From Psychromonas antarctica (lineage in GTDB: Bacteria > Pseudomonadota > Gammaproteobacteria > Enterobacterales > Psychromonadaceae), in assembly GCF_022267535.1 (NCBI RefSeq), contig NZ_JAHNZV010000003.1, forward strand, positions 43,724 through 107,723: DNA of 64,000 nt. The letters run 5' to 3'. A program made the position numbers and the translations under genes. Below are positions 19,613-29,138 of this stretch, one piece after another (the stretch's first letter is position 1; each line of letters opens with the position of its first letter). The notes under the pieces are model-generated. The model had not been told where the DNA came from and did no database searches. It saw only the letters and a list, made by a program, of their open reading frames with translations.

Positions 19613-20254
19613 ATGAAGAATTATAAAATAGTTTTGAAGGTAAATAATATAGTGCAAATTGACTCAGAAAACAGCCTAGACAACCCTCTTATCTGGCCAT
19701 TACTGACCCTTCTGAGCGCATCACAGCAAAGCTGGAAAGTACATGTTCTAGCCAGTGAACTAGAAATTAAAGGGCTGTTGCCTGACTTAGATCAGGATGC
19801 CAATAAAGCCCTATTTAAACGTAATTTCTTGCTCATGAACGCCCTTTATCAACTGCAGGATATGCTCTTGCCCGATCATTGGTTGCAGATTCAGGCCATG
19901 GATATTCAATTGTTGGCTCAGCTGCCCTCTAATATCGCTATTCTACTTAAACAAAACGATGCACTGCGCAATTATTACCTTGACTGGTCTCACTTTGATA
20001 CCAGTGCCGAGGGCATCGAAGCACTGCTTAATAGCTTTTGGGGCCGTTATAAGCATGATCTTGGTAAGCTTGAGCAAATAATAGATAAAACGCAGGCTCT
20101 GCAGATTTTCGCGCTGGACGAGCGTGCATCCAATCAAGATATTCGTCGCCAATGGCGAAAACTAGCACTTAAATGGCATCCAGACCGAACATCTGGCAAT
20201 GTCGTAAAATTTCGCCAAGTCTGTGAGGCATGGCAAATATTAAGGGTAACTTGA
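19613..20254 (+). CDS. DNAJ-related protein with C-terminal J domain
   Basis: A 213-residue protein with the uncommon layout of a non-J N-terminal domain (about 1-150) and a J domain at the C-terminus. The invariant HPD is in KLALKWHPDRTSGN near residue 190. Vibrio and Shewanella genomes have such DNAJ-related proteins. It presumably stimulates a DnaK-type chaperone; the N-terminal domain has no recognised client or catalytic motif. It stands between fghA and selD and does not obviously belong to either pathway. Confidence 0.78.
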   Translation: MKNYKIVLKVNNIVQIDSENSLDNPLIWPLLTLLSASQQSWKVHVLASELEIKGLLPDLDQDANKALFKRNFLLMNALYQLQDMLLPDHWLQIQAMDIQLLAQLPSNIAILLKQNDALRNYYLDWSHFDTSAEGIEALLNSFWGRYKHDLGKLEQIIDKTQALQIFALDERASNQDIRRQWRKLALKWHPDRTSGNVVKFRQVCEAWQILRVT

Positions 20255-20441
20255 CCTTGCTTGTGTTTTTATTTTCTACATTATGCTATTTCCCTAAACG
20301 CGAATAGACTGCCTATTTTCATTTCTGACGCTCTAAAAATCGTTTATGGCCTTGATATTAGCCTTCTTAAGCGGATGACACTCCCGCAATGCGGGCGTAC
20401 AATCGCCTCATTAGTCAATCAGAATTTTTTTGGAGAGTGGT

Positions 20442-21476
20442 ATGGATGAGATCCGTCTTACACAATATAGTCATGGCGCGGGTTGTGGCTGTAAAATATC
20501 CCCGCAAGTCTTAGAGCAAATATTACATTCACAGATAGCTCCTTTTCATGATCCCAATCTGCTTGTTGGTAATGAGAGTAAAGACGATGCTGCCGTATTT
20601 GATCTGCAAAATGGCACTGCAGTAATCAGTACTACTGATTTCTTTATGCCGATTGTTGATGACCCTTATGATTTTGGACGAATTGCGGCAACCAATGCGA
20701 TCAGTGATATCTATGCAATGGGTGGTAAGCCAATTATGGCGATTGCTATCCTTGGTTGGCCGGTCAATCTGTTAGCGCCAGAAATTGCACAAAAGGTCAT
20801 TGAAGGTGGTCGGGCAGTATGCCGTGATGCAGGGATCTCATTAGCGGGCGGTCATTCTATCGATACACCTGAGCCTATTTTCGGACTCGCTGTGACAGGG
20901 ATAGTACCAACCGAAAGGGTGAAGCGTAATAATAAGGCGGAAAGTGGTTGCCAGTTATTTCTCACTAAACCGTTAGGGATCGGAATTTTAACCACTGCAG
21001 AAAAACAGTCCAAATTGCGCGATGAGCATCAAGGACTTGCCTGCCACTGGATGTGTCAGTTAAATAAATCCGGTGAATCCTTCGCCAACGTTTCCGGGGT
21101 AAAAGCGATGACTGATGTGACTGGATTTGGTTTACTTGGTCATCTAACTGAGATCTGTGCAGGCAGCGTGTTAAAAGCGATCATTCACTTTGATAAGGTG
21201 CCTCATCTTCCTGCTGTTTTTGATTATATTGAACAAGGCTGTGTACCCGGCGGTACTGAGCGAAATTACGCCAGTTACAGCGATAAAATTGGCGCACTTA
21301 CTGCGCAGCAAAAAGCGCTGCTTTGCGATCCACAAACCTCAGGTGGTTTATTATTGGCGGTCAGTCCTGATGGGGTGGATGAAGTACATGCTATTGCCGA
21401 GCAGCACAATATCGAGTTGCATGCCATCGGTGAATTAATGGTGCAAGATGGTCCTGTTTTAATAGAGATCTGCTAA
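20442..21476 (+). CDS. selD: Selenide, water dikinase (selenophosphate synthetase)
   Basis: A 344-residue SelD making selenophosphate from selenide and ATP. The catalytic Cys is C17 in [12 protein letters not shown]; many SelD have selenocysteine here, but this copy uses cysteine. [20 protein letters not shown] and AGGHSID are family motifs. I chose the ATG at 20442, preceded by GGAG six bases upstream, rather than TTG 20430. The stop overlaps the start of selU by one base, so the two form an operon for selenium modification of tRNA. Confidence 0.95.
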   Translation: MDEIRLTQYSHGAGCGCKISPQVLEQILHSQIAPFHDPNLLVGNESKDDAAVFDLQNGTAVISTTDFFMPIVDDPYDFGRIAATNAISDIYAMGGKPIMAIAILGWPVNLLAPEIAQKVIEGGRAVCRDAGISLAGGHSIDTPEPIFGLAVTGIVPTERVKRNNKAESGCQLFLTKPLGIGILTTAEKQSKLRDEHQGLACHWMCQLNKSGESFANVSGVKAMTDVTGFGLLGHLTEICAGSVLKAIIHFDKVPHLPAVFDYIEQGCVPGGTERNYASYSDKIGALTAQQKALLCDPQTSGGLLLAVSPDGVDEVHAIAEQHNIELHAIGELMVQDGPVLIEIC

Positions 21477-22570
21477 TGGTGCGAAACAACAGTCGTGATT
21501 TCCGTGATATATTTTTAAACGATACGCCTATGATCGATGTGCGAGCGCCTGTTGAGTTTTCTCTGGGAGCGTACCCCTCTTCACGTAATTATCCACTGAT
21601 GCTTGACGATGAAAGGGCGGCTGTTGGGTTATGTTACAAAGACAGTGGACAGGATGCTGCCATTGAATTGGGCCATCGACTTGTAAGCGGTGATAAAAAA
21701 GCACAACGCGTGGCACAATGGAAAGCCTTTTGTGAGGAAAACCCGCAAGGCTACTTGTACTGTTTTCGTGGCGGGATGCGTTCGCGCATAACCCAGCAAT
21801 GGCTGAAAGAGGTGGGTATTGATTATCCTTTTATTGAGGGGGGATATAAAGCAATGCGCAGTTATCTATTAGACACGCTAGAAAGTATCAGCGAGGATCC
21901 TATCACTATTATTGCCGGTTGTACTGGCAGTGGTAAAACTGATCTGATCAAGACTTTAAAAAATGGATTGGATCTGGAAGGGGTTGCAAATCATAGAGGA
22001 TCTTCCTTTGGTCGTTATGTGTCAGCGCAGAATAGTCAAATTAATTTTGATAATAGCTTAGCGATTGATGCTCTGAAAAAACAGGCTCGGGGCTACCGTT
22101 GCACTATTTTGGAAGATGAAGGGCGTAATATTGGCTCGGTGAATCTTCCCTTAAGTCTTTATAAAGTGATGCAGTTAGCGCCGATTGTTGTTATTGACGA
22201 TCCCTTGGATATTCGTTTAGGAAGATTACTTGATGACTATGTCAGTCGCATGCAGACTGATTTTGCGAATCTTTATGGTGAAGCTCGTGGTTGGATCGAA
22301 TTCGCCGCTTATCTGGAAAAAGGCTTGCTGGGTATCCGCAGACGACTCGGTAATGAGCGTTATGCAAATATTCTTGCGCGTCAGCAACGCGCGGTAAAAG
22401 TGCAGCAGGAAACGGGAAAGGTAGAGGATCACCTTGATTGGCTAGGGCTTATCCTAGCGCAATATTATGATCCTATGTACCACTATCAACTCGGTAAAAA
22501 AGCAGATCGTATTGTCTATCGAGGCGATTACAATGAAGTGCAGGCGTGGTTAGTCGATAAGCACAAATAA
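21476..22570 (+). CDS. selU: tRNA 2-selenouridine synthase
   Basis: A 364-residue SelU/MnmH (YbbB). The N-terminal rhodanese domain carries the catalytic Cys C96 in YLYCFRGGMRS; a P-loop GCTGSGKT lies at 148-155 in the second domain. The enzyme uses selenophosphate from SelD to replace sulfur in 2-thiouridine at the wobble position of some tRNAs. It is translationally coupled to selD (TAATG overlap). No selA or selB is in this window, so only tRNA selenation can be inferred. Confidence 0.95.
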   Translation: MVRNNSRDFRDIFLNDTPMIDVRAPVEFSLGAYPSSRNYPLMLDDERAAVGLCYKDSGQDAAIELGHRLVSGDKKAQRVAQWKAFCEENPQGYLYCFRGGMRSRITQQWLKEVGIDYPFIEGGYKAMRSYLLDTLESISEDPITIIAGCTGSGKTDLIKTLKNGLDLEGVANHRGSSFGRYVSAQNSQINFDNSLAIDALKKQARGYRCTILEDEGRNIGSVNLPLSLYKVMQLAPIVVIDDPLDIRLGRLLDDYVSRMQTDFANLYGEARGWIEFAAYLEKGLLGIRRRLGNERYANILARQQRAVKVQQETGKVEDHLDWLGLILAQYYDPMYHYQLGKKADRIVYRGDYNEVQAWLVDKHK

Positions 22571-22660
22571 TCTATTAGTTTGCCGTCACCTGCTGATTAT
22601 TTGTTGGTGGGTAGCGGTTAAACATAAGCAAGTGAAGTCGTTATTTACAAGCGCTCTGTA

Positions 22661-24403
22661 TTAACAACTTACATTTACTTTACTGCGCTTGCTGATATTT
22701 ATCCCGCTACGTACTACTGCGTTAAGTACAGCTTGCAAAGACGCGCTGACGATATCGTTGCATTTGGCCGCTGCGCAGTAGCGCATCCCGTTAATACTCA
22801 GCTGCACATAAGCTAACGCTTCTGCTTGTTCATTTTCTGCGCCTTGCCTGCTGGGCAGCGCATGTTCGCTGTAGTCTATCACCACGATATCGCTTTCTAT
22901 TGATCTGCTTAAGCCACTGATAAATGCATCAAGTACTCCTTTGCCTTGACCTTCAATTGCGACCGAACTGTGATCGCTAATAATGGTCACTCGTAACTGC
23001 TCATTATCCCCCTGACGGTTAAGCTGGTAGCTGTGCACTTGAGCACTTTTGTGTGGCGCTAAATAAGTCATTGAAAAAATATCGTAGATGGTTGCTGCAC
23101 AGACTTCCTGTGCGCTTTTTTCAGCATAGCTTTGTACGTGTGGGCTGAAGTCTATCTGCATCCAACGTGGCATTTTTATACCGTAGTCCTGCTCGAGTAT
23201 GTACGCAACCCCGCCTTTACCTGATTGACTGTTGATGCGGATAACCTGCTGATAACTGCGCCCTAAATCACGAGGATCAATGGGTAAATAGGCGACCTGC
23301 CAAGGCGTAAGCGGATCGGCTTGGCGTTTCTTGGTATCGATATCCATACATTTATTAATCGCATCCTGATGACTACCAGAGAATGCCGCGAAAACTAACT
23401 CGCCCGCGTAGGGGTGGCGTGGATGCACGGGCAGTTGCGTGCAGCGTTCAATGGTGGCGATGATACGATCCATATCGGCCAACTTTAATTTAGGATCTAT
23501 GCCTTGGCTGTAGAGGTTCATCGCCATTGTCACGATATCCATATTACCTGTGCGCTCACCATTGCCGAGCAAAGTCCCTTCTATTCTATCCGCGCCGGCC
23601 AGTACACCAAGTTCAGCAGCTGCGACACCACAACCTCGATCATTATGAGTGTGCAAACTAATGGTAACGGCTTCTCGATGGCTAATATTGTCATTTACCC
23701 ATTCAATTTGGTCGGCATAAATATTGGGCGTCGAGACTTCTATCGTGGCAGGCAAATTAATAATGACCTTGTTATCTGGCGTGGGCTGCCAGATATTAAT
23801 CACTGCATCACACACCTCCACGGCATAATCCATTTCCGTGCTGGTAAAACTTTCTGGTGAATACTGAAATGACCAGTGCGTATTGCACTGCTTGGCTGCA
23901 TAGTCTTGTATCCACTGCGCCCCCTGTTGCGCCATTGTTTTAATCTCTTCGCGAGATTTTTTGAAGACGTGTTCACGTTGCACCGTGCTGGTAGAGTTAT
24001 ATAAATGAACAATCGCTTTTTTTGCACCTTCTAAGGCGCTAAAACTGCGCGCAATTAAATGTTCTCGTGCTTGGGTTAGTATCTGAATAGTGACGTCATC
24101 GGGGATTAAATCTTGTTCAATTAACAGCCGCACAAAATCAAAGTCGGGCGCCGAAGCGGCCGGAAATCCAACTTCAATCTCTTTGAAACCAACATCGATT
24201 AATAGCTTAAACATATCCAATTTTTGGCTTGGACTCATCGGTTCAATAAGCGCTTGGTTACCATCGCGTAAATCGACACTACACCATTTAGGTGCTGCAG
24301 TGATAACTTGATCTGGCCAGCGTCTATCTTTTTTTTGCATCGCGGGATAGGCACGATATTTTTTGTGATTAAAAGCTGGCTGGGTATCGGTGTTATTGAC
24401 CAT
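22661..24403 (-). CDS. leuA: 2-isopropylmalate synthase, type 2 (LeuA2)
   Basis: A 580-residue LeuA of the longer clade. DLRDGNQALIEPM (about 44-56) opens the HMGL-like TIM barrel, HTHNDRGCG holds metal-binding histidines, and ERTGNMDIV follows. The C-terminal third is the regulatory domain that normally binds leucine. The product starts leucine synthesis by condensing acetyl-CoA with 2-oxoisovalerate. It stands alone rather than with leuBCD. Upstream is a structured leader and a divergent Lrp-type regulator, both likely to control it. Confidence 0.93.
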   Translation of the reverse strand: MVNNTDTQPAFNHKKYRAYPAMQKKDRRWPDQVITAAPKWCSVDLRDGNQALIEPMSPSQKLDMFKLLIDVGFKEIEVGFPAASAPDFDFVRLLIEQDLIPDDVTIQILTQAREHLIARSFSALEGAKKAIVHLYNSTSTVQREHVFKKSREEIKTMAQQGAQWIQDYAAKQCNTHWSFQYSPESFTSTEMDYAVEVCDAVINIWQPTPDNKVIINLPATIEVSTPNIYADQIEWVNDNISHREAVTISLHTHNDRGCGVAAAELGVLAGADRIEGTLLGNGERTGNMDIVTMAMNLYSQGIDPKLKLADMDRIIATIERCTQLPVHPRHPYAGELVFAAFSGSHQDAINKCMDIDTKKRQADPLTPWQVAYLPIDPRDLGRSYQQVIRINSQSGKGGVAYILEQDYGIKMPRWMQIDFSPHVQSYAEKSAQEVCAATIYDIFSMTYLAPHKSAQVHSYQLNRQGDNEQLRVTIISDHSSVAIEGQGKGVLDAFISGLSRSIESDIVVIDYSEHALPSRQGAENEQAEALAYVQLSINGMRYCAAAKCNDIVSASLQAVLNAVVRSGINISKRSKVNVSC

Positions 24404-24444
24404 GGATCTTTACCTTTTGATAACTTTTTTGGTGATAGGGAGGA

Positions 24445-24525
24445 TTAACGAGATGGCGCCACCTTGGTAAGGTGGTGACCGCTTGCTTCAGGGTAAGAAA
24501 CCTCGCTCGCTATCCATGTACTCAT
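24445..24525 (-). promoter_or_regulatory. Candidate leuA leader: short ORF plus 7-bp hairpin
   Basis: On the leuA strand, ATG 24525 opens a 26-codon frame ending at TAA 24445, shortly before leuA. It ends HHLTKVAPSR and has only one leucine codon, so a classical leucine attenuator is doubtful. Inside it a hairpin, CCACCTT-ACC-AAGGTGG (24459-24475), is flanked by further complementary bases. No good ribosome-binding site precedes the ATG. The element could be a leader peptide, a structured RNA, or both. Confidence 0.35.
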
Positions 24526-24643
24526 TATAGATTGAATGGCTTAGTGAGAGATTGCAAATTCAGCTCTATTTTCTTGATTTTTTGCAATTAAAATCTAAAA
24601 AAAATGCTATTATTAGTTAAATGTATCTTTCAGGTTGGTTTTC

Positions 24644-25120
24644 ATGCAGGAATTGATTAAATTAGATCGAATAGATAAAAACATTCTTCAGTTGATGCAG
24701 GATAATGCGCGTATTACCAATTTAGAATTGGCTGAGCGTGTTGGGCTATCTGCGACGCCCTGTTCTCGTCGAGTTAAACGGTTAGAAGAATCTGGCATAA
24801 TCGACAAGCATGTGACATTGCTTAAACCTGCCATGTTAGGATTAAAGCTGACGGCGATGATTGGTATTACTATGGATAGACATACACCAGAACGCTTTGA
24901 TAATTTTGAACGTTCAATTGCGACCCTACCAGAAGTAATGGAATGCCTGATCGTGACCGGTCAGTCGGCAGACTTTTTATTAAAAGTCGTGGTGCGTGAC
25001 ATGCAACATTACGAACAGTTTTTACTTGGACAGTTAACCCGATTAGAGGGCGTCACCGGGGTACATTCTAGTTTTGTGTTAAGAGAGATCGTTAAAAAGA
25101 GCGCGCTGCCACTTGGTTGA
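24644..25120 (+). CDS. Lrp/AsnC-family transcriptional regulator
   Basis: A 158-residue regulator. The helix-turn-helix has DRIDKNILQLMQDNARITN and LAERVGLSATPCSRRVKRLE; the RAM domain has ECLIVTGQSADFLLKVVVRD. It is a paralogue of the lrp at 1813-2283, less like E. coli Lrp. I chose the ATG at 24644 because the upstream TTG has no spacing to the CAGG. It is divergent from leuA, so leucine or another branched-chain metabolite is a reasonable effector guess. Confidence 0.88.
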   Translation: MQELIKLDRIDKNILQLMQDNARITNLELAERVGLSATPCSRRVKRLEESGIIDKHVTLLKPAMLGLKLTAMIGITMDRHTPERFDNFERSIATLPEVMECLIVTGQSADFLLKVVVRDMQHYEQFLLGQLTRLEGVTGVHSSFVLREIVKKSALPLG

Positions 25121-25141
25121 GTGGTGCTAGCGGCTATTTTT

Positions 25142-25885
25142 CTATAATCCGATTAATATGAATCGGGTACCGCCAAATTTCATATAAGCGAGCAATTTTT
25201 TCGCACTGGCTTGGCCTTCATCATCAAATTTAAAGCCATATTTAGAATAATGAAGTGAGCTTTGCAAGTTGCATAGAGTACCCGTCAGTGGAAACTGTTT
25301 AAGTCGTGTTCTCTGGGCTGTAATAATTTCAATGGTCACTTTCTCACCTATATCGAAGTGTTTGACCATTGTTCCTGTAATAAAGCGGCAACCTCCTTTA
25401 GAAATATCGCGAATTTCACACTCGACTTTTTGACTACTTATCATCGCACTAGCTGTCAGGCTCACTTCGTATCTGGGCTCTTTACGTAATTGACAAATCC
25501 GCATCATGCTTGGTACAGAGATCAATATCATGGGAATAGGGCCACTGAGCATATGCACAATTTGACTTCGAAAATGGATTATCGCACCTTCTCCTTTTTG
25601 AGAAATGGCACGGATATTCATCCAAAATCCGACTTGAAAATAGAAATCAATTTTGTCATCCGATGTATCGGGGATCTCGATCAGTATAAGGTTGTTTGAG
25701 TGGTAACCAATAAATTTGGTTTTTGCCATAAATTTCATGCCAACCGGGGTGGTGAGATTAATAGTAAATTCACTGCCGTGGTTTATCATATCAATAGCAT
25801 CACTGCTATTAATGGTGCTTTCAGTTCCCTTGCTCAGCGCAGCCATCTTCAACGGCAGCACTTTATTGTCCATTTTTTCACTCAT
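25142..25885 (-). CDS. PilZ-domain protein with YcgR-like N-terminal domain
   Basis: A 247-residue cytoplasmic protein. The first 110 residues form a YcgR-N (flagellar brake-like) beta domain. The C-terminal PilZ domain has the c-di-GMP motifs RKEPRYE near residues 134-140 and DISKGGCRF about 30 residues later, both intact. Such proteins couple c-di-GMP to motility or envelope functions. The ATG at 25885 has GAGGTG directly upstream and was preferred to TTG 25900. Its target cannot be told from the neighbours. Confidence 0.85.
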   Translation of the reverse strand: MSEKMDNKVLPLKMAALSKGTESTINSSDAIDMINHGSEFTINLTTPVGMKFMAKTKFIGYHSNNLILIEIPDTSDDKIDFYFQVGFWMNIRAISQKGEGAIIHFRSQIVHMLSGPIPMILISVPSMMRICQLRKEPRYEVSLTASAMISSQKVECEIRDISKGGCRFITGTMVKHFDIGEKVTIEIITAQRTRLKQFPLTGTLCNLQSSLHYSKYGFKFDDEGQASAKKLLAYMKFGGTRFILIGL

Positions 25886-26064
25886 GGGCACCTCACTCAA
25901 TGCTTTAGTATGTGCTAACGTACTTTATTTCCGCTGTTAGCATTATTCACCGTTATCCTGCGCCTAAAGATCATTTAATTAGATATTAAATAAGGCTTCC
26001 CTTGTTTCGCCTATTCACAAAACAGCGGGAAGGAAGTGATCAAAAAAGTTTGTTATTTATGGCG

Positions 26065-27522
26065 TTAATCAATCGCCGCTAAGGTTGCCACTAATAACTG
26101 CCAGTATTTGTCGACACTTGCAATATGCACTTTTTCATCAGGGCTGTGCGGGAATTTAATGGTTGGGCCGAATGAAATCATATCCCAGTGTGGGTATTTA
26201 TCACTGAATAAACCACATTCTAATCCCGCATGAATGACCATTGCTTTTGGCTTTTTATCAAATAATTTGCTGTATTGTGCTTCCATTACTTTATAGATAG
26301 TGGATGTCGGATTCGGTTTCCAACCTGGGTAATTTCCATTTTGTCGTACGAGTCCACCATTAACTTTGTAATGCTCACTTATTTTATCCGCTACTAATTG
26401 TTTTTCTTGTTCCAGTTGTGAACGTATTAGCACTTGAATTTCAAAGCGTATTTGTTCATTCATGTTTTGCGTCACCATGCCTAAATTACTTGATGTTTTT
26501 ACAACATCAGAAAAATCATCATCCATGGTAAATACACCATTTTCACAACCCGTTAAGCTATTTAAAATATTAGTTTGGCTTTGATTGGTAAGCACAAATG
26601 CAGGTAACTGGCAGGCTTTTACTGTGAGTTGTAACTGCGCTTCAACATGGTGAAATTTATTTGCCAGCTCTAATTGTAAGCTGTTGATAATTATTTCCAA
26701 ACTATGTTGATACTGTTGGTTACATACGATTACAGTGCGTGCTTCGCGTGGAATGGCATTACGTAAGCTGCCACCTTCAAATAGAGCCAGATGAAACGGA
26801 AACTCATTTAGATTGTGCAATACATCTGCTAATATTTTGATGGCATTACCGCGCTGTAAATTGATATCGCAGCCGGAATGGCCTCCTTTTAAACCACACA
26901 GTGATATTTCATAAGCATTATCGGCAGGCTCTGCTTCCATTATTTCATAAGGTAGGTCGATATTTACATTAATGCCGCCAGCGCAGCCGATGTAAAGTTC
27001 ACCCTCTTGCTCTGAATCCGTATTAATCAAGGTTTTCCCTTGCAGTGCATTCGCTTGTAGGCCGAAGGCTCCCGTCATACCGGTTTCTTCATCTGTTGTT
27101 AAAAGTACTTCAAGTGGGCCATGTGCAATTGTATTGTCAGCAAGCACGGCTAAACAAGAAGCCATGCCAATACCATTGTCTGCCCCGAGGGTGGTGTTTT
27201 CTGCGTGCAGCCATTCGCCATCAATAACAGGGATTATCGGGTCAGTTAAAAAATCATGTTTCGTTTGGCTATTTTTTTGAGGCACCATATCTAAATGGGC
27301 CTGCAATATCACGGCTGTTTTATTTTCATAACCTGCACTAGCCGGTTTACGTAAAATTAGGTTCCCGGTTGTATCTTGAATGCAGCTGATATTTTTATGT
27401 TTTGCCCAATCAATAATCCAAGCAACTAATTGCTGCTCATGCTTAGAGGGGTGTGGAATACTGCAGATGGTGAGAAAATAAGACCACAGTTGTGCCGCTT
27501 TAGTTGCTTGTAATTGTTGCAT
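26065..27522 (-). CDS. pepD: Aminoacyl-histidine dipeptidase (peptidase D)
   Basis: A 485-residue M20C metallopeptidase. Metal ligands are in LQAHLDMVPQK, LGADNGIGMA and TTDEETGMTGA; GGHSGCDI and IHAGLECGLF are also conserved. PepD cleaves dipeptides, notably those with a C-terminal histidine, in the cytoplasm. Sequence and length match E. coli PepD. Monocistronic; divergent from carA across 447 bases. Confidence 0.95.
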   Translation of the reverse strand: MQQLQATKAAQLWSYFLTICSIPHPSKHEQQLVAWIIDWAKHKNISCIQDTTGNLILRKPASAGYENKTAVILQAHLDMVPQKNSQTKHDFLTDPIIPVIDGEWLHAENTTLGADNGIGMASCLAVLADNTIAHGPLEVLLTTDEETGMTGAFGLQANALQGKTLINTDSEQEGELYIGCAGGINVNIDLPYEIMEAEPADNAYEISLCGLKGGHSGCDINLQRGNAIKILADVLHNLNEFPFHLALFEGGSLRNAIPREARTVIVCNQQYQHSLEIIINSLQLELANKFHHVEAQLQLTVKACQLPAFVLTNQSQTNILNSLTGCENGVFTMDDDFSDVVKTSSNLGMVTQNMNEQIRFEIQVLIRSQLEQEKQLVADKISEHYKVNGGLVRQNGNYPGWKPNPTSTIYKVMEAQYSKLFDKKPKAMVIHAGLECGLFSDKYPHWDMISFGPTIKFPHSPDEKVHIASVDKYWQLLVATLAAID

Positions 27523-27969
27523 AATAGACCTTTTAGTCTGAAAAAATAAAGAACCCTAATTTGCGTGGGTGGTTAGAGACAAAAAATTTAGGGCGAGCTA
27601 ATGAGATTATAATCAATAAATATACAGTGTTGCATAACTTTTTACAGACAGATAGCTAATCGACTATTTTGTATAAAATTTACTGAATATAATCAAACTA
27701 CCTCAAGGTGCTGGTTCTGGTGTTTTTGAGCTTGTGCGTGCCGCCGCAATGGCGAATTTATTGTTTATTCCGCTACTTTAAATATTCCCAAGTACTCTTT
27801 TTATCCCTACATTTTTAAATGAAATAAAAAATTGATTGGTCAATTACGTTTAAGATCTATAAACTGTCGCGAATTTGCCAAAATTTATGATTGCTTGGCG
27901 GAAAAAACGCATTATTTTCCTTCAGCAATTGTAGATTTTATTTTTACTGTTGTCCCAATGGAGGTTATC
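27523..27969. other. pepD-carA intergenic region
   Basis: No gene is supported. The carA frame is open back to 27832, but those residues do not match CarA. A half-site-like TGAATATAA (27684-27692) recalls the ArgR box but lacks the second arm. The 16-base stretch CAAACTACCTCAAGGT at 27704-27719 recurs with one change on the other strand at 37244-37260. Confidence 0.4.
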
Positions 27970-29106
27970 TTGAGTCATTCTGCCATACTGGTATTGGAAG
28001 ATGGAACTGTATTTGAAGGTGTGTCAATCGGTGCTGACGGAAGTTCCGTCGGTGAGGTTGTTTTTAATACGTCAATGACCGGTTACCAAGAAATTCTAAC
28101 AGATCCATCATACGCTCGTCAGATAGTGACACTAACATACCCCCACATAGGAAATACCGGAACAAATGATGAAGACGAAGAGTCATCATCAATTCATGCT
28201 TGCGGATTAGTTATTCGTGATCTACCTCTCCTTGCAAGTAATTTCCGTAGCCAAGCTTCCCTAAGTGATTATTTAAAAGCGCGTAATGTGGTCGGTATCG
28301 CTGAAATTGACACGCGTAAATTGACACGTATCTTACGTGAAAAAGGTGCGCAGGCTGGCTGTATCATCGCGGGTGAAAATCGTGATCAAGCTGCCGCACT
28401 TGCCTTAGCTAAAGCTTTCCCTGGTCTGAAAGGGATGGATTTAGCTAAACAGGTGACTACAGTAAAAGCATTTACATGGGCACAAGGTAGTTGGACATTG
28501 ACGGGTGGTTTACCGACTCCTATCACTGACGCTAAATACCATATTGTTGCTTACGATTATGGTGTTAAACGTAATATTTTACGCATGCTGGTAGACCGTG
28601 GTTGTCGTGTCACGGTTGTCCCTGCACAGACTTCGGCGAGCGATGTGTTAGCAATGAATCCAGATGGTATTTTTCTATCTAATGGTCCAGGTGACCCAGA
28701 GCCATGTACTTATGCAATTACAGCGATTCAAGCCATTTTAAAAACAGAAATCCCAGTATTTGGTATCTGTCTAGGCCATCAACTACTGGCGCTTGCCAGC
28801 GGCGCACAAACCTTAAAAATGAAATTTGGTCACCACGGTGCCAACCATCCAGTTAAAGATTTAGATCGTGATATAGTGATGATTACGGCCCAAAACCACG
28901 GTTTTGCTGCAGATAAATCAACATTGCCTGCGAATCTACGTGTAACACACGTTTCGCTGTTTGATGGTTCACTACAAGGTATTCATCGTACTGATAAACC
29001 TGCATTCAGTTTCCAAGGCCATCCAGAAGCGAGCCCTGGTCCCCATGATGCGGCGCCTTTATTCGATCACTTTATTGAATTGATTGAACAGTATAAAAAC
29101 GCTTAG
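27970..29106 (+). CDS. carA: Carbamoyl-phosphate synthase small subunit
   Basis: A 378-residue glutamine amidotransferase subunit. The synthase-interaction domain opens with [12 protein letters not shown] and [16 protein letters not shown]; the class I amidotransferase Cys is in [13 protein letters not shown], with the His/Glu of [14 protein letters not shown] chose the TTG at 27970: GGAGG lies just upstream and the following residues [11 protein letters not shown] align with E. coli MIKSALLVLEDG. An ATG at 27958 would overlap that ribosome-binding site. It makes ammonia for CarB, 32 bases downstream. Confidence 0.93.
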   Translation: MSHSAILVLEDGTVFEGVSIGADGSSVGEVVFNTSMTGYQEILTDPSYARQIVTLTYPHIGNTGTNDEDEESSSIHACGLVIRDLPLLASNFRSQASLSDYLKARNVVGIAEIDTRKLTRILREKGAQAGCIIAGENRDQAAALALAKAFPGLKGMDLAKQVTTVKAFTWAQGSWTLTGGLPTPITDAKYHIVAYDYGVKRNILRMLVDRGCRVTVVPAQTSASDVLAMNPDGIFLSNGPGDPEPCTYAITAIQAILKTEIPVFGICLGHQLLALASGAQTLKMKFGHHGANHPVKDLDRDIVMITAQNHGFAADKSTLPANLRVTHVSLFDGSLQGIHRTDKPAFSFQGHPEASPGPHDAAPLFDHFIELIEQYKNA

Positions 29107-29138
29107 TAACCGAACTCGAATAAAAAGGTAAATTTCAG

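Noticed and set aside
20261..20449. 62-codon frame before selD
   Set aside because: No ribosome-binding site, and it overlaps the selD leader; protein composition looks random.
23504..23860. 118-codon frame antisense to leuA
   Set aside because: Mirror of a strongly conserved gene in another frame; no independent support.
24404..24560. T-box or classical leucine attenuator for leuA
   Set aside because: No T-box core sequence and no run of leucine codons; kept only as an unassigned structured leader.
27684..27692. ArgR box before carA
   Set aside because: Only a half site TGAATATAA; the second arm is absent, so it was not listed as an operator.
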